Shown: positions 12,952 to 20,285 of the stretch, in pieces | How the letters are laid out: each line of letters opens with the position of its first letter | How positions within the stretch are numbered: the first letter of the stretch is position 1 | NCBI GenBank assembly: GCA_002690445.1 | Contig: NZER01000344.1 | Span: forward strand, 1 to 26,336 | Source: Candidatus Pacearchaeota archaeon | Lineage (GTDB): Archaea > Nanoarchaeota > Nanoarchaeia > Pacearchaeales > GW2011-AR1 | Direction: 5' to 3' | DNA length: 26,336 nt | Translations under genes and position numbers: made by a program | Notes under the pieces: model-generated | What the model saw: only the letters and a program-made list of their open reading frames with translations | What the model was told of the DNA's origin: nothing | Database searches by the model: none

Positions 12952-14322
12952 TCAGAATACCATATCGGTAGTCTGTCTGTCTCCAAATATTTCAGGAGGT
13001 GTATTGTCCATGCCATATTCAAATGGAATTTCCACACACCCATACCTTAAAGCATCGACAGGGTGGTCAAAACCTGTTGTATCATAGGTCTCTATGTTTC
13101 GCTTATCAACCATTATTTGCTGTAAAGCCTTAAAGGTGAATGGGCAATCTTCTGTAATATACAAGGTTGGTTTAGTTGTGAAATCCGATTCGTTAAGCCT
13201 CATGTGGATTTGTTGTGTTCCATAAATTCTATCATTGTTAGCTCTGTGCATAGTCAAACCTTCTAATTCAAATATTTCAGCTATTGATTCTCCCGTGTTT
13301 TGTCTCGACCACATTGAAGGGTCAGCAGGACAATACATTGGAACAATATTGTTTGCTTTTTCCATATCTCTTATTGTTTTTGCTACTTCGTTTGCTGGCA
13401 TTTGTAACCCCTTATTTGTCCCATCTAGTGTTCCCACGTATTCTTTAAAACATATCATCTTTTTGTCCTCAGTATAAGCAAGCCATATTGTTGCGAATGG
13501 AGCAGAAAACCCATAATCAAAAGCTCTAATAATTACATCGTTAAGTTTAGGTGTATAGGTAGGTATCAAGTGGGCTTTTTCGTTCAACTCAGGAAAGCAA
13601 ATGCCTTCTATTTTTGTCCAATCTCCATATCGGAGGGCTTGGTAAACTTTGTCTCCTTGCATTTTTAATCGTTGTTCATATTGTTTATCTGCTTCCATTA
13701 AATAAGGGTTGTCGTCTAGGGTAGCTGGAATATATAAACGAGACAGTTGGGTTTCTGGGTCTTTATAAATATTGTATGGACCATGGTCTACAAAATGAGT
13801 CCTTACCCAGTCCACATGTTTGCCAACTGGTGAGCCAGTACACCTAACTCTTGGAATAAGTCTAGGGTTAGTGCTTCTACATCTTGAATGAAGATATAAA
13901 TATTGGTCCTTTTCAAAAGAAGTTATCTCGTCAAAAAAAACACCTGCTGAATATTCTTGACCATCATGTTGGTATTTATCTGCTGCTGTTTCCATATGGC
14001 TAAAAAAGATTTGACCTCCACTAGGAAACTGCCATTTAGATTTGTGGTCGTTCCACTTTGCTCCTAAACGCCCATAGATATTATATGAATAATCTAAAAG
14101 TTGTCTTAATTCTCGGGTAGTTCTACGAAAAACAACAGCTTTGGCATCGGCTTCATTCATTTGCCTGGCTGCGTCAACCAGTAAGACGCTAGACTTCCCA
14201 CTACCAGCTCCACCAAGATAAGCTACTTCAAATATGCTTCCTGCTTTTAAAAATTCTAATTGTTTTTTGGTAGGCTTCCAAATAACATTAGTGTTCTTTG
14301 ATGTCTTCGATTGTCGGCTCAT
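12952..14322 (-). CDS. terL: Terminase large subunit
   Basis: A packaging ATPase plus nuclease. Walker A reads GGAGSGKS (residues about 37-44) and Walker B GVFFDE (about 127-132), preceded by the adenine-side QLEFLKAG. FRRTTRELRQLLDYSY follows. The C-terminal RNase H-like nuclease shows the first acidic strand FDYGFSAPFATIW, the middle YCPADPSMWSRQ and the last acidic motif FDHPVDALRYG. It cuts concatemers and pumps DNA through the portal. I chose the ATG at 14322; a GTG at 14328 adds two residues. It overlaps the small-subunit gene by 35 bases. Confidence 0.95.
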   Translation of the reverse strand: MSRQSKTSKNTNVIWKPTKKQLEFLKAGSIFEVAYLGGAGSGKSSVLLVDAARQMNEADAKAVVFRRTTRELRQLLDYSYNIYGRLGAKWNDHKSKWQFPSGGQIFFSHMETAADKYQHDGQEYSAGVFFDEITSFEKDQYLYLHSRCRSTNPRLIPRVRCTGSPVGKHVDWVRTHFVDHGPYNIYKDPETQLSRLYIPATLDDNPYLMEADKQYEQRLKMQGDKVYQALRYGDWTKIEGICFPELNEKAHLIPTYTPKLNDVIIRAFDYGFSAPFATIWLAYTEDKKMICFKEYVGTLDGTNKGLQMPANEVAKTIRDMEKANNIVPMYCPADPSMWSRQNTGESIAEIFELEGLTMHRANNDRIYGTQQIHMRLNESDFTTKPTLYITEDCPFTFKALQQIMVDKRNIETYDTTGFDHPVDALRYGCVEIPFEYGMDNTPPEIFGDRQTTDMVF

Positions 14323-14653
14323 AGGCACTTATCTCGGGAACTTCTAAAATGTTTTTTATTGTTTGAGTTTGGTCTACTTCTTGACGAATTACATATCCTT
14401 TGCTCTTGCCTTGGGTTTCTAAATAAAACCGAATACTAGGATAGTGTTTTTCTCTAATAAGTTCTAATAATTTTGACTCTGCAAAATCCACAATTTCATC
14501 TCTACTGTTATCCAATTTTTCTTTTAATCTAGGGTGGCGTTCCAACCTATTGTAAAAGGTTTGACGAGAGATACCTGCTGATTTACATATTTGGGTTACA
14601 AAGCCTTTGTGTTCGACAATGAGTTTTTCCAAGATACTATTTGAGACTTTCAT
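14288..14653 (-). CDS. terS: Terminase small subunit
   Basis: A 121-aa DNA-binding protein with an N-terminal helix-turn-helix (residues about 10-38: VEHKGFVTQICKSAGISRQT, then FYNRL) and a helical oligomerisation region (IVDFAESKLLELIREKHYPS). Its position directly before terL is diagnostic. It recognises the packaging site. The ATG has no ribosome binding site; it lies six bases after the -10 box of P4, implying a leaderless message. Confidence 0.88.
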   Translation of the reverse strand: MKVSNSILEKLIVEHKGFVTQICKSAGISRQTFYNRLERHPRLKEKLDNSRDEIVDFAESKLLELIREKHYPSIRFYLETQGKSKGYVIRQEVDQTQTIKNILEVPEISAYEPTIEDIKEH

Positions 14654-14687
14654 ATAAATATGGTAAGGGGAAGAAATCTTTTGTCAA
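14651..14687 (-). promoter_or_regulatory. Promoter P4, leaderless, for the packaging/head operon
   Basis: TTGACA (14687-14682), 16 bases, TACCAT (14665-14660), ATTTAT, then ATG at 14653. The geometry is the same as P1-P3, and ATTTATATG is identical to P3, but the TAAGTAC element is absent. The -35 box overlaps the stop codon of the upstream glycosyltransferase gene. Confidence 0.75.
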
Positions 14688-16030
14688 GTCTTCACAAAAT
14701 AGGCTTCGTCATTTTCTATAATATGTTTATATCCAACATGTTGCATTATGTTTGTTAGGCGATGGTTTGGAACTGACTGATTCGATAAATTGATATATCT
14801 GCGTATTTTTTTCATATCATGGACACTAATTTTGTCGTGACGGTCAATGTATTTTTGCAGTTTTGCTTTGTTTCTTTCTTTTAAACTATAATACATATCA
14901 TATTTATTAAACTGTTCTTCGAAAATGTAGTTCAATTCTCGACAATATGTATCTATATCAAATTTTTTTGCTCGTCTAATATTGTCTATTCCAAAAACGT
15001 GTGCCTGTTGTGGGTCCTTTAGTAGGGCTTTAACCTTCTGTATTTGCTCTTTTTTTCCTTGAAATAGTTGAGGGTTTCCCTTGCCAAGCAACTCGGGCAT
15101 AGTGGTAGCATTAGGAACTATTGTTGCTAAACCAAACATCATGCTTTCAAATATAGAAATACAAAAAGTTTCATATTGTGAATTATATGTATTACAATGG
15201 CATTTAGATAACACATCATAATATTCGGCTTCGGTTTTTACTTCATAGATTTTAGTGTAAGGTTTTTTGTTAATTGGCGTTATATTGCTTGGTCCAACTG
15301 GACACAAAGCCACTTCAAAATCGTAGTTATTGTTTAAAAAATCAAACATGGCAAATGTATCTGCCCAATTCTTATATTGTTGCAACCTATGGTTGTACAT
15401 AAAAGTGAACTTTTTAAATCGGTTTTTGTTATATGAGTGTTTTTTGTCGTAAAACCCCATATATAAGACTTTAGCTTTTTTTTCTATATCAGGTAGAAAG
15501 TTAGGCATGTATTTTTCAACATTTTCTTTAACCATCTTAAAGGTGTATTTAGAGTTATAGATGTTTACATCAGCTAGAACATCTCCAAGAATCTGCCAAT
15601 AAACATATTGCATTTGATTCTCTAAAGGATAAGGAAGTGAGTCGTGATAAATATAATGGTGCTGGTTTACAATTGGTATAGTGGAAGAAAAATGACTGTC
15701 TAAAGATTTAAGTTGTCCTGTAACTTCGGGTATCTGATTATAAATTAAACCGATTCCGTATTGCTCTACAATACGGTTAAAGAAAGCTCCGTCAAAAGTG
15801 ATATTGTTTATTTTTTTAGCCAACGGAATGACATATGGAATACGGACAACATTAGGGTTTTGAAATAAACCATCTTCGTAATATTTAAAGTGGCGTGCAG
15901 GAAAAGGTATTATGAAATATGTATCGGGATATAATTGAGTGAATCTTTCAATAATTTTTTTAATATGAACATAATTAGAGTCTTTGTTAAGATGTTCAAC
16001 CGACCACATAGGGTTTACTAAAATTATCAT
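14684..16030 (-). CDS. GT-B (GT4-like) glycosyltransferase with C-terminal extension
   Basis: The 448-aa protein has two Rossmann-like halves. The C-terminal half carries the GT4 EX7E motif in YETFCISIFESMMFG followed by LATIVPNATTMPELLGKG, which contacts the nucleotide sugar. The N-terminal half opens MIILVNPMWSVEHL and has HHYIYHDSLPYPLENQ near the cleft. The last 90 residues (HDKISVHDMKKIRRYINLSN, then a Tyr-rich end) are an extra basic region, possibly a nucleic-acid or partner-binding domain. It starts at ATGA overlapping the ParB-like stop and is placed between ParB-like and terminase genes, which suggests DNA or virion work rather than host-surface change; this is inference. Confidence 0.85.
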   Translation of the reverse strand: MIILVNPMWSVEHLNKDSNYVHIKKIIERFTQLYPDTYFIIPFPARHFKYYEDGLFQNPNVVRIPYVIPLAKKINNITFDGAFFNRIVEQYGIGLIYNQIPEVTGQLKSLDSHFSSTIPIVNQHHYIYHDSLPYPLENQMQYVYWQILGDVLADVNIYNSKYTFKMVKENVEKYMPNFLPDIEKKAKVLYMGFYDKKHSYNKNRFKKFTFMYNHRLQQYKNWADTFAMFDFLNNNYDFEVALCPVGPSNITPINKKPYTKIYEVKTEAEYYDVLSKCHCNTYNSQYETFCISIFESMMFGLATIVPNATTMPELLGKGNPQLFQGKKEQIQKVKALLKDPQQAHVFGIDNIRRAKKFDIDTYCRELNYIFEEQFNKYDMYYSLKERNKAKLQKYIDRHDKISVHDMKKIRRYINLSNQSVPNHRLTNIMQHVGYKHIIENDEAYFVKT

Positions 16031-16602
16031 TTGTTTTTACTGTAAACCTCTAATAGGGTTTCTATAATCTGGTCATCTGTATCGTATCCTAACTCATATT
16101 TAATAGCCTGGATTCTTTTGAAGTGGTCTGCGTATTTTATTACGTCTTCATATAGAAAAACCAATTGTTTAAACCTCTCGTGTTTTTGGTTTGTTTCAGG
16201 CTCAATGATTTTAACTTCTGGCTCATTGTCGTCTAAGGTAAATTCTAAATCCCACTTCTCTATATCAAAGCCCGTATCAATAAGTTCTTGCAGTTCTGTT
16301 TCAAATAGAAAGGTGTCCCAACCAGCTTTTTCGCCTAACTTATTGTCTAATAACCGATAGGCTTTAATTTTGTCTTTTGGCAAATCTAACACTACACAAG
16401 GAACGGTCTTTAGTTTAAGTTGTTGGGCAGCCTTATACCTAGTATGTCCTGCGATAATATTGTTGTCTTTATCAATTAATATAGGATTGGTAAACCCGTA
16501 TTCTTTAATACTAGAAGCCACATCGTCTACTGGTTGGTTTTTTCTAGGGTTTTTAGCATACGGCTTTAACAATTTAAGTTGTGCCATTGTTATTTTACTC
16601 AT
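16027..16602 (-). CDS. ParB-like N-terminal domain protein
   Basis: Residues 6-110 match the ParB/Srx catalytic fold: LKPYAKNPRKNQPVDDVASS, GFTNPILIDKDNNIIAGHTR with the conserved GHTRYKAA loop, and VPCVVLDLPKDKIKAYRLLD. ParB-family folds bind CTP or hydrolyse nucleotides and phosphate backbones; phage versions often join a DNA methyltransferase. Here the remaining 80 residues are a helical tail with no methyltransferase motif, so the protein stands alone beside a glycosyltransferase and terminase. It could act in packaging, DNA modification or partition-like silencing. It is coupled to the upstream gene by an 8-base overlap. Confidence 0.88.
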   Translation of the reverse strand: MSKITMAQLKLLKPYAKNPRKNQPVDDVASSIKEYGFTNPILIDKDNNIIAGHTRYKAAQQLKLKTVPCVVLDLPKDKIKAYRLLDNKLGEKAGWDTFLFETELQELIDTGFDIEKWDLEFTLDDNEPEVKIIEPETNQKHERFKQLVFLYEDVIKYADHFKRIQAIKYELGYDTDDQIIETLLEVYSKNK

Positions 16603-16828
16603 TTTTTGCTCTTTCCAGTTCTTGTTTTCTTGCTCTAATTACAGCACTTTCTGTTAAAAACAAAAACAAACTATTAAGATTAGAGTGTATTGCGTCTTTA
16701 ATCGCTTCTTCGGTTGCATGAATAACTGCCGTATCTGCGTTTTTACACTCTTTGTGGTAATGTTTGCCACAGTTTTTTTCTAATATGCCCATTATGTCTT
16801 GGGTTAGTTTTTCAACATATTTAGTCAT
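16595..16828 (-). CDS. Hypothetical helical protein (77 aa)
   Basis: Unrecognised. It begins MTKYVEKLTQDIMGILEKNC and has a Cys/His-containing middle (CGKHYHKECKNADT) that could bind a metal, and an amphipathic C-terminal helix. GGAGGGTG precedes the ATG. It lies in the replication-to-packaging operon between a zinc-ribbon protein and the ParB-like gene. Confidence 0.7.
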   Translation of the reverse strand: MTKYVEKLTQDIMGILEKNCGKHYHKECKNADTAVIHATEEAIKDAIHSNLNSLFLFLTESAVIRARKQELERAKNE

Positions 16829-17012
16829 TTTTATAACACCCTCCTTTGCATTGAACTACATAGTCGTCTTTCTCGTGGTCAATATAAAAATTAAAGGGTG
16901 AACTACATTTTTTACAAAAATAGAAGTCGTTTTCGTCTATAGTTATGTTTTCTTCTCCTATTGCTAGTTTGATTAAAACTTTCTTTTCAAAACTAAGGGG
17001 TCTTTCGCTCAT
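16821..17012 (-). CDS. Zinc-ribbon protein (63 aa)
   Basis: C33-x2-C36 (FCKKC) and C55-x3-C59 (QCKGGC) are spaced as in small zinc ribbons, with strands between (FNFYIDHEKDDYVVQ). The N-terminal 30 residues are acidic and helical. GGAAG precedes the ATG. Such small ribbons in phage operons usually bind DNA or a protein partner; no specific role can be assigned. Confidence 0.72.
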   Translation of the reverse strand: MSERPLSFEKKVLIKLAIGEENITIDENDFYFCKKCSSPFNFYIDHEKDDYVVQCKGGCYKND

Positions 17013-17322
17013 TGTCTTCCATTTTGACCAAAAGCCATTTGGCTAAATTGTAAAAAGCCTCCCTCCAAAGTTGGATTTTGTATTTTTGTTGAAACTTGTC
17101 AATTCCCATACCGTGATATTCGGTATGTAACAATCTATTTAAAGGAACAACAGTAAAGTGTCTTGTGTTGGGTTTCTTTCTATTGACTTGGATATTGTCT
17201 AAATGGTGTAGGTCGCAGCCTTGTTCAAAACTAATACAACATTTTTCGTTACGCATGTATTCGAGATATTCTAAAGAATAGGACTTAACAAGTTCTTCGT
17301 TAGGCAAATATATTCTAGCCAT
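16993..17322 (-). CDS. HNH-type nuclease, DUF968/Ref-like
   Basis: Residues C28, C36, H39-H40, H55, H66 and H70 form the pattern C..C-D-x-HH ... TRHFTVVPLNRLLHTEYHGM, ending with FQQKYKIQLWREAF. This is the layout of the DUF968/Ref-like HNH family (compact zinc-binding, single metal) found in phage recombination regions. It probably nicks or cleaves DNA in recombination, as P1 Ref does with RecA; that role is by analogy. Neighbours are replication genes. Confidence 0.75.
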   Translation of the reverse strand: MARIYLPNEELVKSYSLEYLEYMRNEKCCISFEQGCDLHHLDNIQVNRKKPNTRHFTVVPLNRLLHTEYHGMGIDKFQQKYKIQLWREAFYNLAKWLLVKMEDNERKTP

Positions 17323-17845
17323 TTTCTAAGTCCTTTCTGCGATACGTTACTCCACATATTGTACATCTTTCTAATATAATTTTAGGAGAGTCACACTCTA
17401 CTGGGTCAATACATTTATCGTCTGGCACAAGTCCTTTCATTTCTTTAAGGTTGTTGTCAAAATCTTCTCTTTTGCTTCTCGCTGTCATCTCTAGTAGCAT
17501 CACTTTTCCAATTTTTCTACCTTCTTTTTTGCGTAGCCTTATTACAGGCAAAAGCCTAATTAGGCGTTCATAGCTACAGCTATTTAATAAATCAGGTCTT
17601 TGTGTTAGTGCCTCTGCAAACTCTTGAAACACCTCCATGTCTTGTCGTGCAGTTTCTCTATTAATGTTTATACAATCGAGAAAATCTGACCAACTATTTA
17701 CCCAAGAATCGTGTCCTACATAAGATTTGTCGTTTTTAAGTTGTAAAAGGAGAGCACCCCGTTCAATCCTTCCTTTTAAAACTGTAATGTTGATTTCGCT
17801 TAGTCTGTTTACTGCCTGTTGTATTGAGCCGTTAATCAGTTGCAT
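17315..17845 (-). CDS. Hypothetical protein with C-terminal CxxC (176 aa)
   Basis: No family is recognised with confidence. The N-terminal 100 residues are helical (INITVLKGRIERGALLLQLK, SWSDFLDCININRETARQDM), resembling the DUF3102-type phage/plasmid proteins whose helix-turn-helix reads RETARQ. The C-terminus has CTICGVTYRRKDLENG, half a zinc ribbon. GGAGAAG precedes the ATG. It is likely a DNA-binding accessory of replication, by context. Confidence 0.72.
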   Translation of the reverse strand: MQLINGSIQQAVNRLSEINITVLKGRIERGALLLQLKNDKSYVGHDSWVNSWSDFLDCININRETARQDMEVFQEFAEALTQRPDLLNSCSYERLIRLLPVIRLRKKEGRKIGKVMLLEMTARSKREDFDNNLKEMKGLVPDDKCIDPVECDSPKIILERCTICGVTYRRKDLENG

Positions 17846-18050
17846 TTACTTCTCCACTAATAAGGTTTCGTTTTATTAAAATATTTGTGCATCTTCTGTC
17901 GTATTTTTCAACCAGTTCTTCTAATTGGTGGACAAATTCGGGTAACTCTTTGTCGGTTTTATATTTTGTTAGGTAGTCTCTAAGTGCGTATAGAATAATA
18001 AAAGAATTTAATTCGCTTCTCTTTAGACTATCGTGTAGCTCTTTACTCAT
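17832..18050 (-). CDS. Hypothetical helical protein (72 aa)
   Basis: Unrecognised, all-helical and charged, starting MSKELHDSLKRSELNSFIIL. GGAGC lies upstream of the ATG. It sits eight bases after the replication protein gene and overlaps the next by 14 bases. No motif or membrane segment is seen. Confidence 0.7.
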   Translation of the reverse strand: MSKELHDSLKRSELNSFIILYALRDYLTKYKTDKELPEFVHQLEELVEKYDRRCTNILIKRNLISGEVNATD

Positions 18051-18058
18051 ATTTGCTC

Positions 18059-18853
18059 CTATATTTTACCCTGTTCTTTTTGTTTTTTCCATTTGTCATA
18101 TTCGTTTCTGTAATACAGGGCAAGTTCTGCCTCTCCCTGCCTAGTGTGTTCGTCTATTGTCTCTTTAAAATATGCCTCATTAGGAAAGTTGTCATCAGTC
18201 AGGTCTGCCACGGTTATAGCTGAGGCAGAAAACATGCGTCCCTTTTCATGGGGAGTTAGGGGGTTTGTTGGAGTTTCGTTCCAACTTTCGTTCCTAAGCC
18301 ATTTTTGAGGATAGGGAACAAACTTTTCTTCTCTACTGGATAGTAGATAGTTAAATTTTTGTGCTAGTTCTTCTGCTTTTAATCCAGTATCTATCTTAGA
18401 ATAAGCCTTAAAAGCGTCATTCTTTCCTACTTTTCTACCGTCTAGTTTTGACCAAAATCTATCAAAATCCTCTTTGTCTCTATTATATTTATATTCTATT
18501 CTTGTAGTATTCTTCTTTATAGTATTCTCTTTGACTTTTTTATCAATAGGGGTATAGACATTTTTGTCATGGGGGGTATTGACAATTTTGATAATACGTC
18601 TTTTAATCTGTTTACCCTCGTATTCTAAAGTTATTGTCACAAAACCCTTGTCCTCTAATTGTGAGAAAGAACGAGATATTGTTTCTTTGGTTACATCATA
18701 TATTCGAGCAAAATAGCCATTAGTAGCCCAACAATGTCCTTCTTTATTAGAGAGTGCAGACACCTCTGCGAATAACAATTTGCAAAAATGAGACATGTCG
18801 CTATACCTCACATTTGCAGGAATAACAGCATAATAATTTGGTTTATCTTCCAT
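18059..18853 (-). CDS. Phage replication initiator/organiser with winged helix
   Basis: The 264-aa protein begins PNYYAVIPANVRYSDMSHFC, then has a winged helix-turn-helix at about 35-90 (GHCWATNGYFARIYDVTKET, ISRSFSQLEDKGFVTI). A Lys-rich linker follows, then a C-terminal region with the phage replisome-organiser feature KFVPYPQKWLRNESWNE. This order is typical of O-like or DnaD-like phage initiators that bind the origin and load helicase; no helicase or primase is seen in this window. AGGAGG precedes the ATG, and a consensus promoter lies 20-45 bases upstream. Confidence 0.8.
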   Translation of the reverse strand: MEDKPNYYAVIPANVRYSDMSHFCKLLFAEVSALSNKEGHCWATNGYFARIYDVTKETISRSFSQLEDKGFVTITLEYEGKQIKRRIIKIVNTPHDKNVYTPIDKKVKENTIKKNTTRIEYKYNRDKEDFDRFWSKLDGRKVGKNDAFKAYSKIDTGLKAEELAQKFNYLLSSREEKFVPYPQKWLRNESWNETPTNPLTPHEKGRMFSASAITVADLTDDNFPNEAYFKETIDEHTRQGEAELALYYRNEYDKWKKQKEQGKI

Positions 18854-18869
18854 CGAAACCTCCTAATAG

Positions 18870-18898
18870 ATTATATAAAAGAATAATAGTATTGTCAA
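18870..18898 (-). promoter_or_regulatory. Consensus sigma70-type promoter for the replication operon
   Basis: The minus strand reads TTGACA (18898-18893), a 17-base spacer and TATAAT (18875-18870), a perfect match to the bacterial vegetative consensus. It is followed by AGGAGG and the replication gene. The -35 box lies inside TATTGTCAATA (18890-18900), an 11-mer that is also at the -35 box of the leftward promoter at 20238-20243. Confidence 0.85.
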
Positions 18899-18932
18899 TA
18901 AAAAGCTCAGATTGTCAACCAAGAAAAGGGAG

Positions 18933-19015
18933 GGGGAGATAATTTTTATAGTCGCATTAGGGTGTGAACAGGACCAGGAGGTATCAAGAGCCCTGCTCTG
19001 TTATTTAATCTCCCC
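18933..19015 (-). ncRNA. Structured non-coding element upstream of the replication gene
   Basis: The 185-bp gap between the SSB-like and replication genes can fold. GGGGAGAT (18933-18940) pairs with ATCTCCCC (19008-19015), closing a 67-base loop. Inside it, AGAGC/GCTCT (18987-18999) forms a hairpin with a three-base loop. GC content is well above the flanks. It could be an origin of replication next to its initiator, a transcript attenuator, or a small RNA. It lacks a simple U-tract. Confidence 0.4.
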
Positions 19016-19038
19016 TTTGCTAATCGTACCATTTTTTA

Positions 19039-19554
19039 TTAAAAAGGTACATCGTCTTTTTCTTGTTCTACATCGGTAGTTCTAAAAATCCATTCTTCAA
19101 ATGTTTTCGCAACGGCTAATATGTCTTCTTCAGATTTGGTTTTTACGTTCTGATGAAAAGCTACTGCGTTTGATACACAGTTTTGCCTAACAATTAAAAC
19201 CTGAGTATCAGGAGTTTTAACAACTGTTTCTGTCGAACTATACTGAGAGGGTTTGCCATTCTTTTTCTGGTGAAAATCGGTTTCTTTAACGTGTTTATTT
19301 GCTACAAGCTCATCGGATAAATCCAAAAACTTAATAAAATAAACATCGTTACCACTCTCTGTGTCTTGTGCGTGGTCATACACCAGTGTAATAGGCGTAC
19401 CAGCTGCATAATCCACAACTTTTCCACTAGATTTTGTGTAGTAATATCGGTTTCCGTTTATTTCTACACCGTTGGCAACCTTCTCTTTATTAGTAAGAAC
19501 TTTATCTATTGTCGCATTAAGCTCTATGCTTTTTTCAATAGTTTTTAATCCCAT
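19039..19554 (-). CDS. Single-stranded DNA-binding-like protein with DDVPF tail
   Basis: The 171-aa protein ends EQEKDDVPF, the acidic tail by which bacterial and phage SSBs recruit replication partners (compare DDIPF). The body is beta-rich (VEINGNRYYYTKSSGKVVDY, TQVLIVRQNCVSNAVAFHQ), consistent with a diverged OB-fold, but I do not recognise it as classical SSB. I chose the ATG at 19554 because AAAGGAGG precedes it; a frame to 19671 would be out of register with the 54-aa gene occupying that stretch. It probably coats single-stranded DNA in replication. Confidence 0.75.
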   Translation of the reverse strand: MGLKTIEKSIELNATIDKVLTNKEKVANGVEINGNRYYYTKSSGKVVDYAAGTPITLVYDHAQDTESGNDVYFIKFLDLSDELVANKHVKETDFHQKKNGKPSQYSSTETVVKTPDTQVLIVRQNCVSNAVAFHQNVKTKSEEDILAVAKTFEEWIFRTTDVEQEKDDVPF

Positions 19555-19555
19555 T

Positions 19556-19720
19556 TTAACCTCCTTTTTGTAAGCTATACATATAGTCGCCAAGCTCTGC
19601 TCTTTGCTCAACCAACTCTTTAAATAGCTTGTTTTTTTCTTTGTCTGTACCGTTAGGGAGTAGTTCATCAACTTCTTCTTGAACTTGCTCTACCATTTCT
19701 TCGTGTCCATCTACTGACAT
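19556..19720 (-). CDS. Small acidic helical protein (54 aa)
   Basis: The reading is MSVDGHEEMVEQVQEEVDEL, then LPNGTDKEKNKLFKELVEQ and RAELGDYMYSLQKGG. GGAGGTG lies eight bases upstream of the ATG, and its stop is one base before the SSB-like start, whose ribosome site is formed by its own last codons. The start overlaps the preceding stop by one base (TAATG). Packing and ribosome site make it a real gene. Function unknown; it may be a coiled-coil partner of the SSB-like protein. Confidence 0.75.
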   Translation of the reverse strand: MSVDGHEEMVEQVQEEVDELLPNGTDKEKNKLFKELVEQRAELGDYMYSLQKGG

Positions 19721-19911
19721 TATAAAACACCTCCTTCGTTTTTATCTTCGTCTTTTCTTTCGATTGGATAGAATTGATATATCCTTACTGTTTCATCTTC
19801 AACGAATCCACTTAACAAGTCACTACTATTTTTCAATTTTTTTCCATATTCTAAAAAATTATAATCACAGGGACAGTCTTCTATCCACCTTTCAAATTTT
19901 TCTTTCATCAT
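19720..19911 (-). CDS. Hypothetical protein (63 aa)
   Basis: Unrecognised, acidic and aromatic: MMKEKFERWIEDCPCDYNFL, with two Cys (CPC) and an acidic C-terminus. GAGGAAT precedes the double ATG; either Met may be used. It overlaps the upstream gene by 20 bases and couples to the 54-aa gene by TAATG. Confidence 0.7.
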   Translation of the reverse strand: MMKEKFERWIEDCPCDYNFLEYGKKLKNSSDLLSGFVEDETVRIYQFYPIERKDEDKNEGGVL

Positions 19912-20209
19912 ATTCCTCGGGTATCTTTATTACTAAACGCTTTCTTAACAACCAATCCCTGAATTTCGTATTTGTTGACAAGTCTTCGTCTTTAGCTCGC
20001 CCTTCATACCGTCTAACTAGCCTTCGTTTCATATCGTCTACATTCTTACACAACCAAGAAAAATGGGTGTATTTATAAAGATTTTCAAGAAACTCATCAG
20101 CATCTCGACCATACCGAAAAACCACAGGATTCTTACCTTCAGCAATATCAATGGAATAATCTTCCATGTCGCCATAATAGTATTCAACTAATTGTCTTTC
20201 TACCATCAT
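19892..20209 (-). CDS. Hypothetical protein (105 aa), first gene of the leftward early operon
   Basis: Unrecognised. It begins MMVERQLVEYYYGDMEDYSI and has a basic middle (MKRRLVRRYEGRAKDEDL) that could contact nucleic acid. I chose the ATG at 20209: it has no ribosome binding site but lies six bases after a -10 box, as in P1-P4. A GTG at 20224 would lie inside the promoter. It is divergent from the helix-turn-helix regulator gene. Confidence 0.68.
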   Translation of the reverse strand: MMVERQLVEYYYGDMEDYSIDIAEGKNPVVFRYGRDADEFLENLYKYTHFSWLCKNVDDMKRRLVRRYEGRAKDEDLSTNTKFRDWLLRKRLVIKIPEEYDERKI

Positions 20210-20243
20210 ATTGTTAATATACACATTAATATATTATTGTCAA
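20207..20243 (-). promoter_or_regulatory. Leftward leaderless promoter at the control node
   Basis: TTGACA (20243-20238), 16 bases, TATATT (20221-20216), AACAAT, then ATG at 20209. This is the same spacing as P1-P4. Its -35 box is inside TATTGTCAATA (20235-20245), near-palindromic (TATTG-T-CAATA), which could be the operator of the divergent regulator. The same 11-mer is at the promoter of the replication gene. Confidence 0.75.
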
Positions 20244-20245
20244 TA
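20235..20245. promoter_or_regulatory. Candidate operator TATTGTCAATA
   Basis: The 11-mer is a perfect TATTG/CAATA dyad around one central base and overlaps the leftward -35 box, 38 bases from the regulator's start codon. An identical copy (18890-18900) overlaps the -35 box of the replication operon. Binding would block both promoters. This is inferred from position and symmetry. Confidence 0.5.
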
Positions 20246-20247
20246 TC

Positions 20248-20285
20248 TTTACAAATTTAATCTAATGATGTAAAGTACCTAAATG
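20248..20285 (+). promoter_or_regulatory. Rightward leaderless promoter for the regulator gene
   Basis: TTTACA (20248-20253), 17 bases, TAAAGT (20271-20276), ACCTAA, then ATG at 20283. No ribosome binding site is present, and again six bases separate the -10 box from the ATG. Only five bases separate this -35 box from that of the leftward promoter, so the two promoters lie back to back. Confidence 0.6.
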
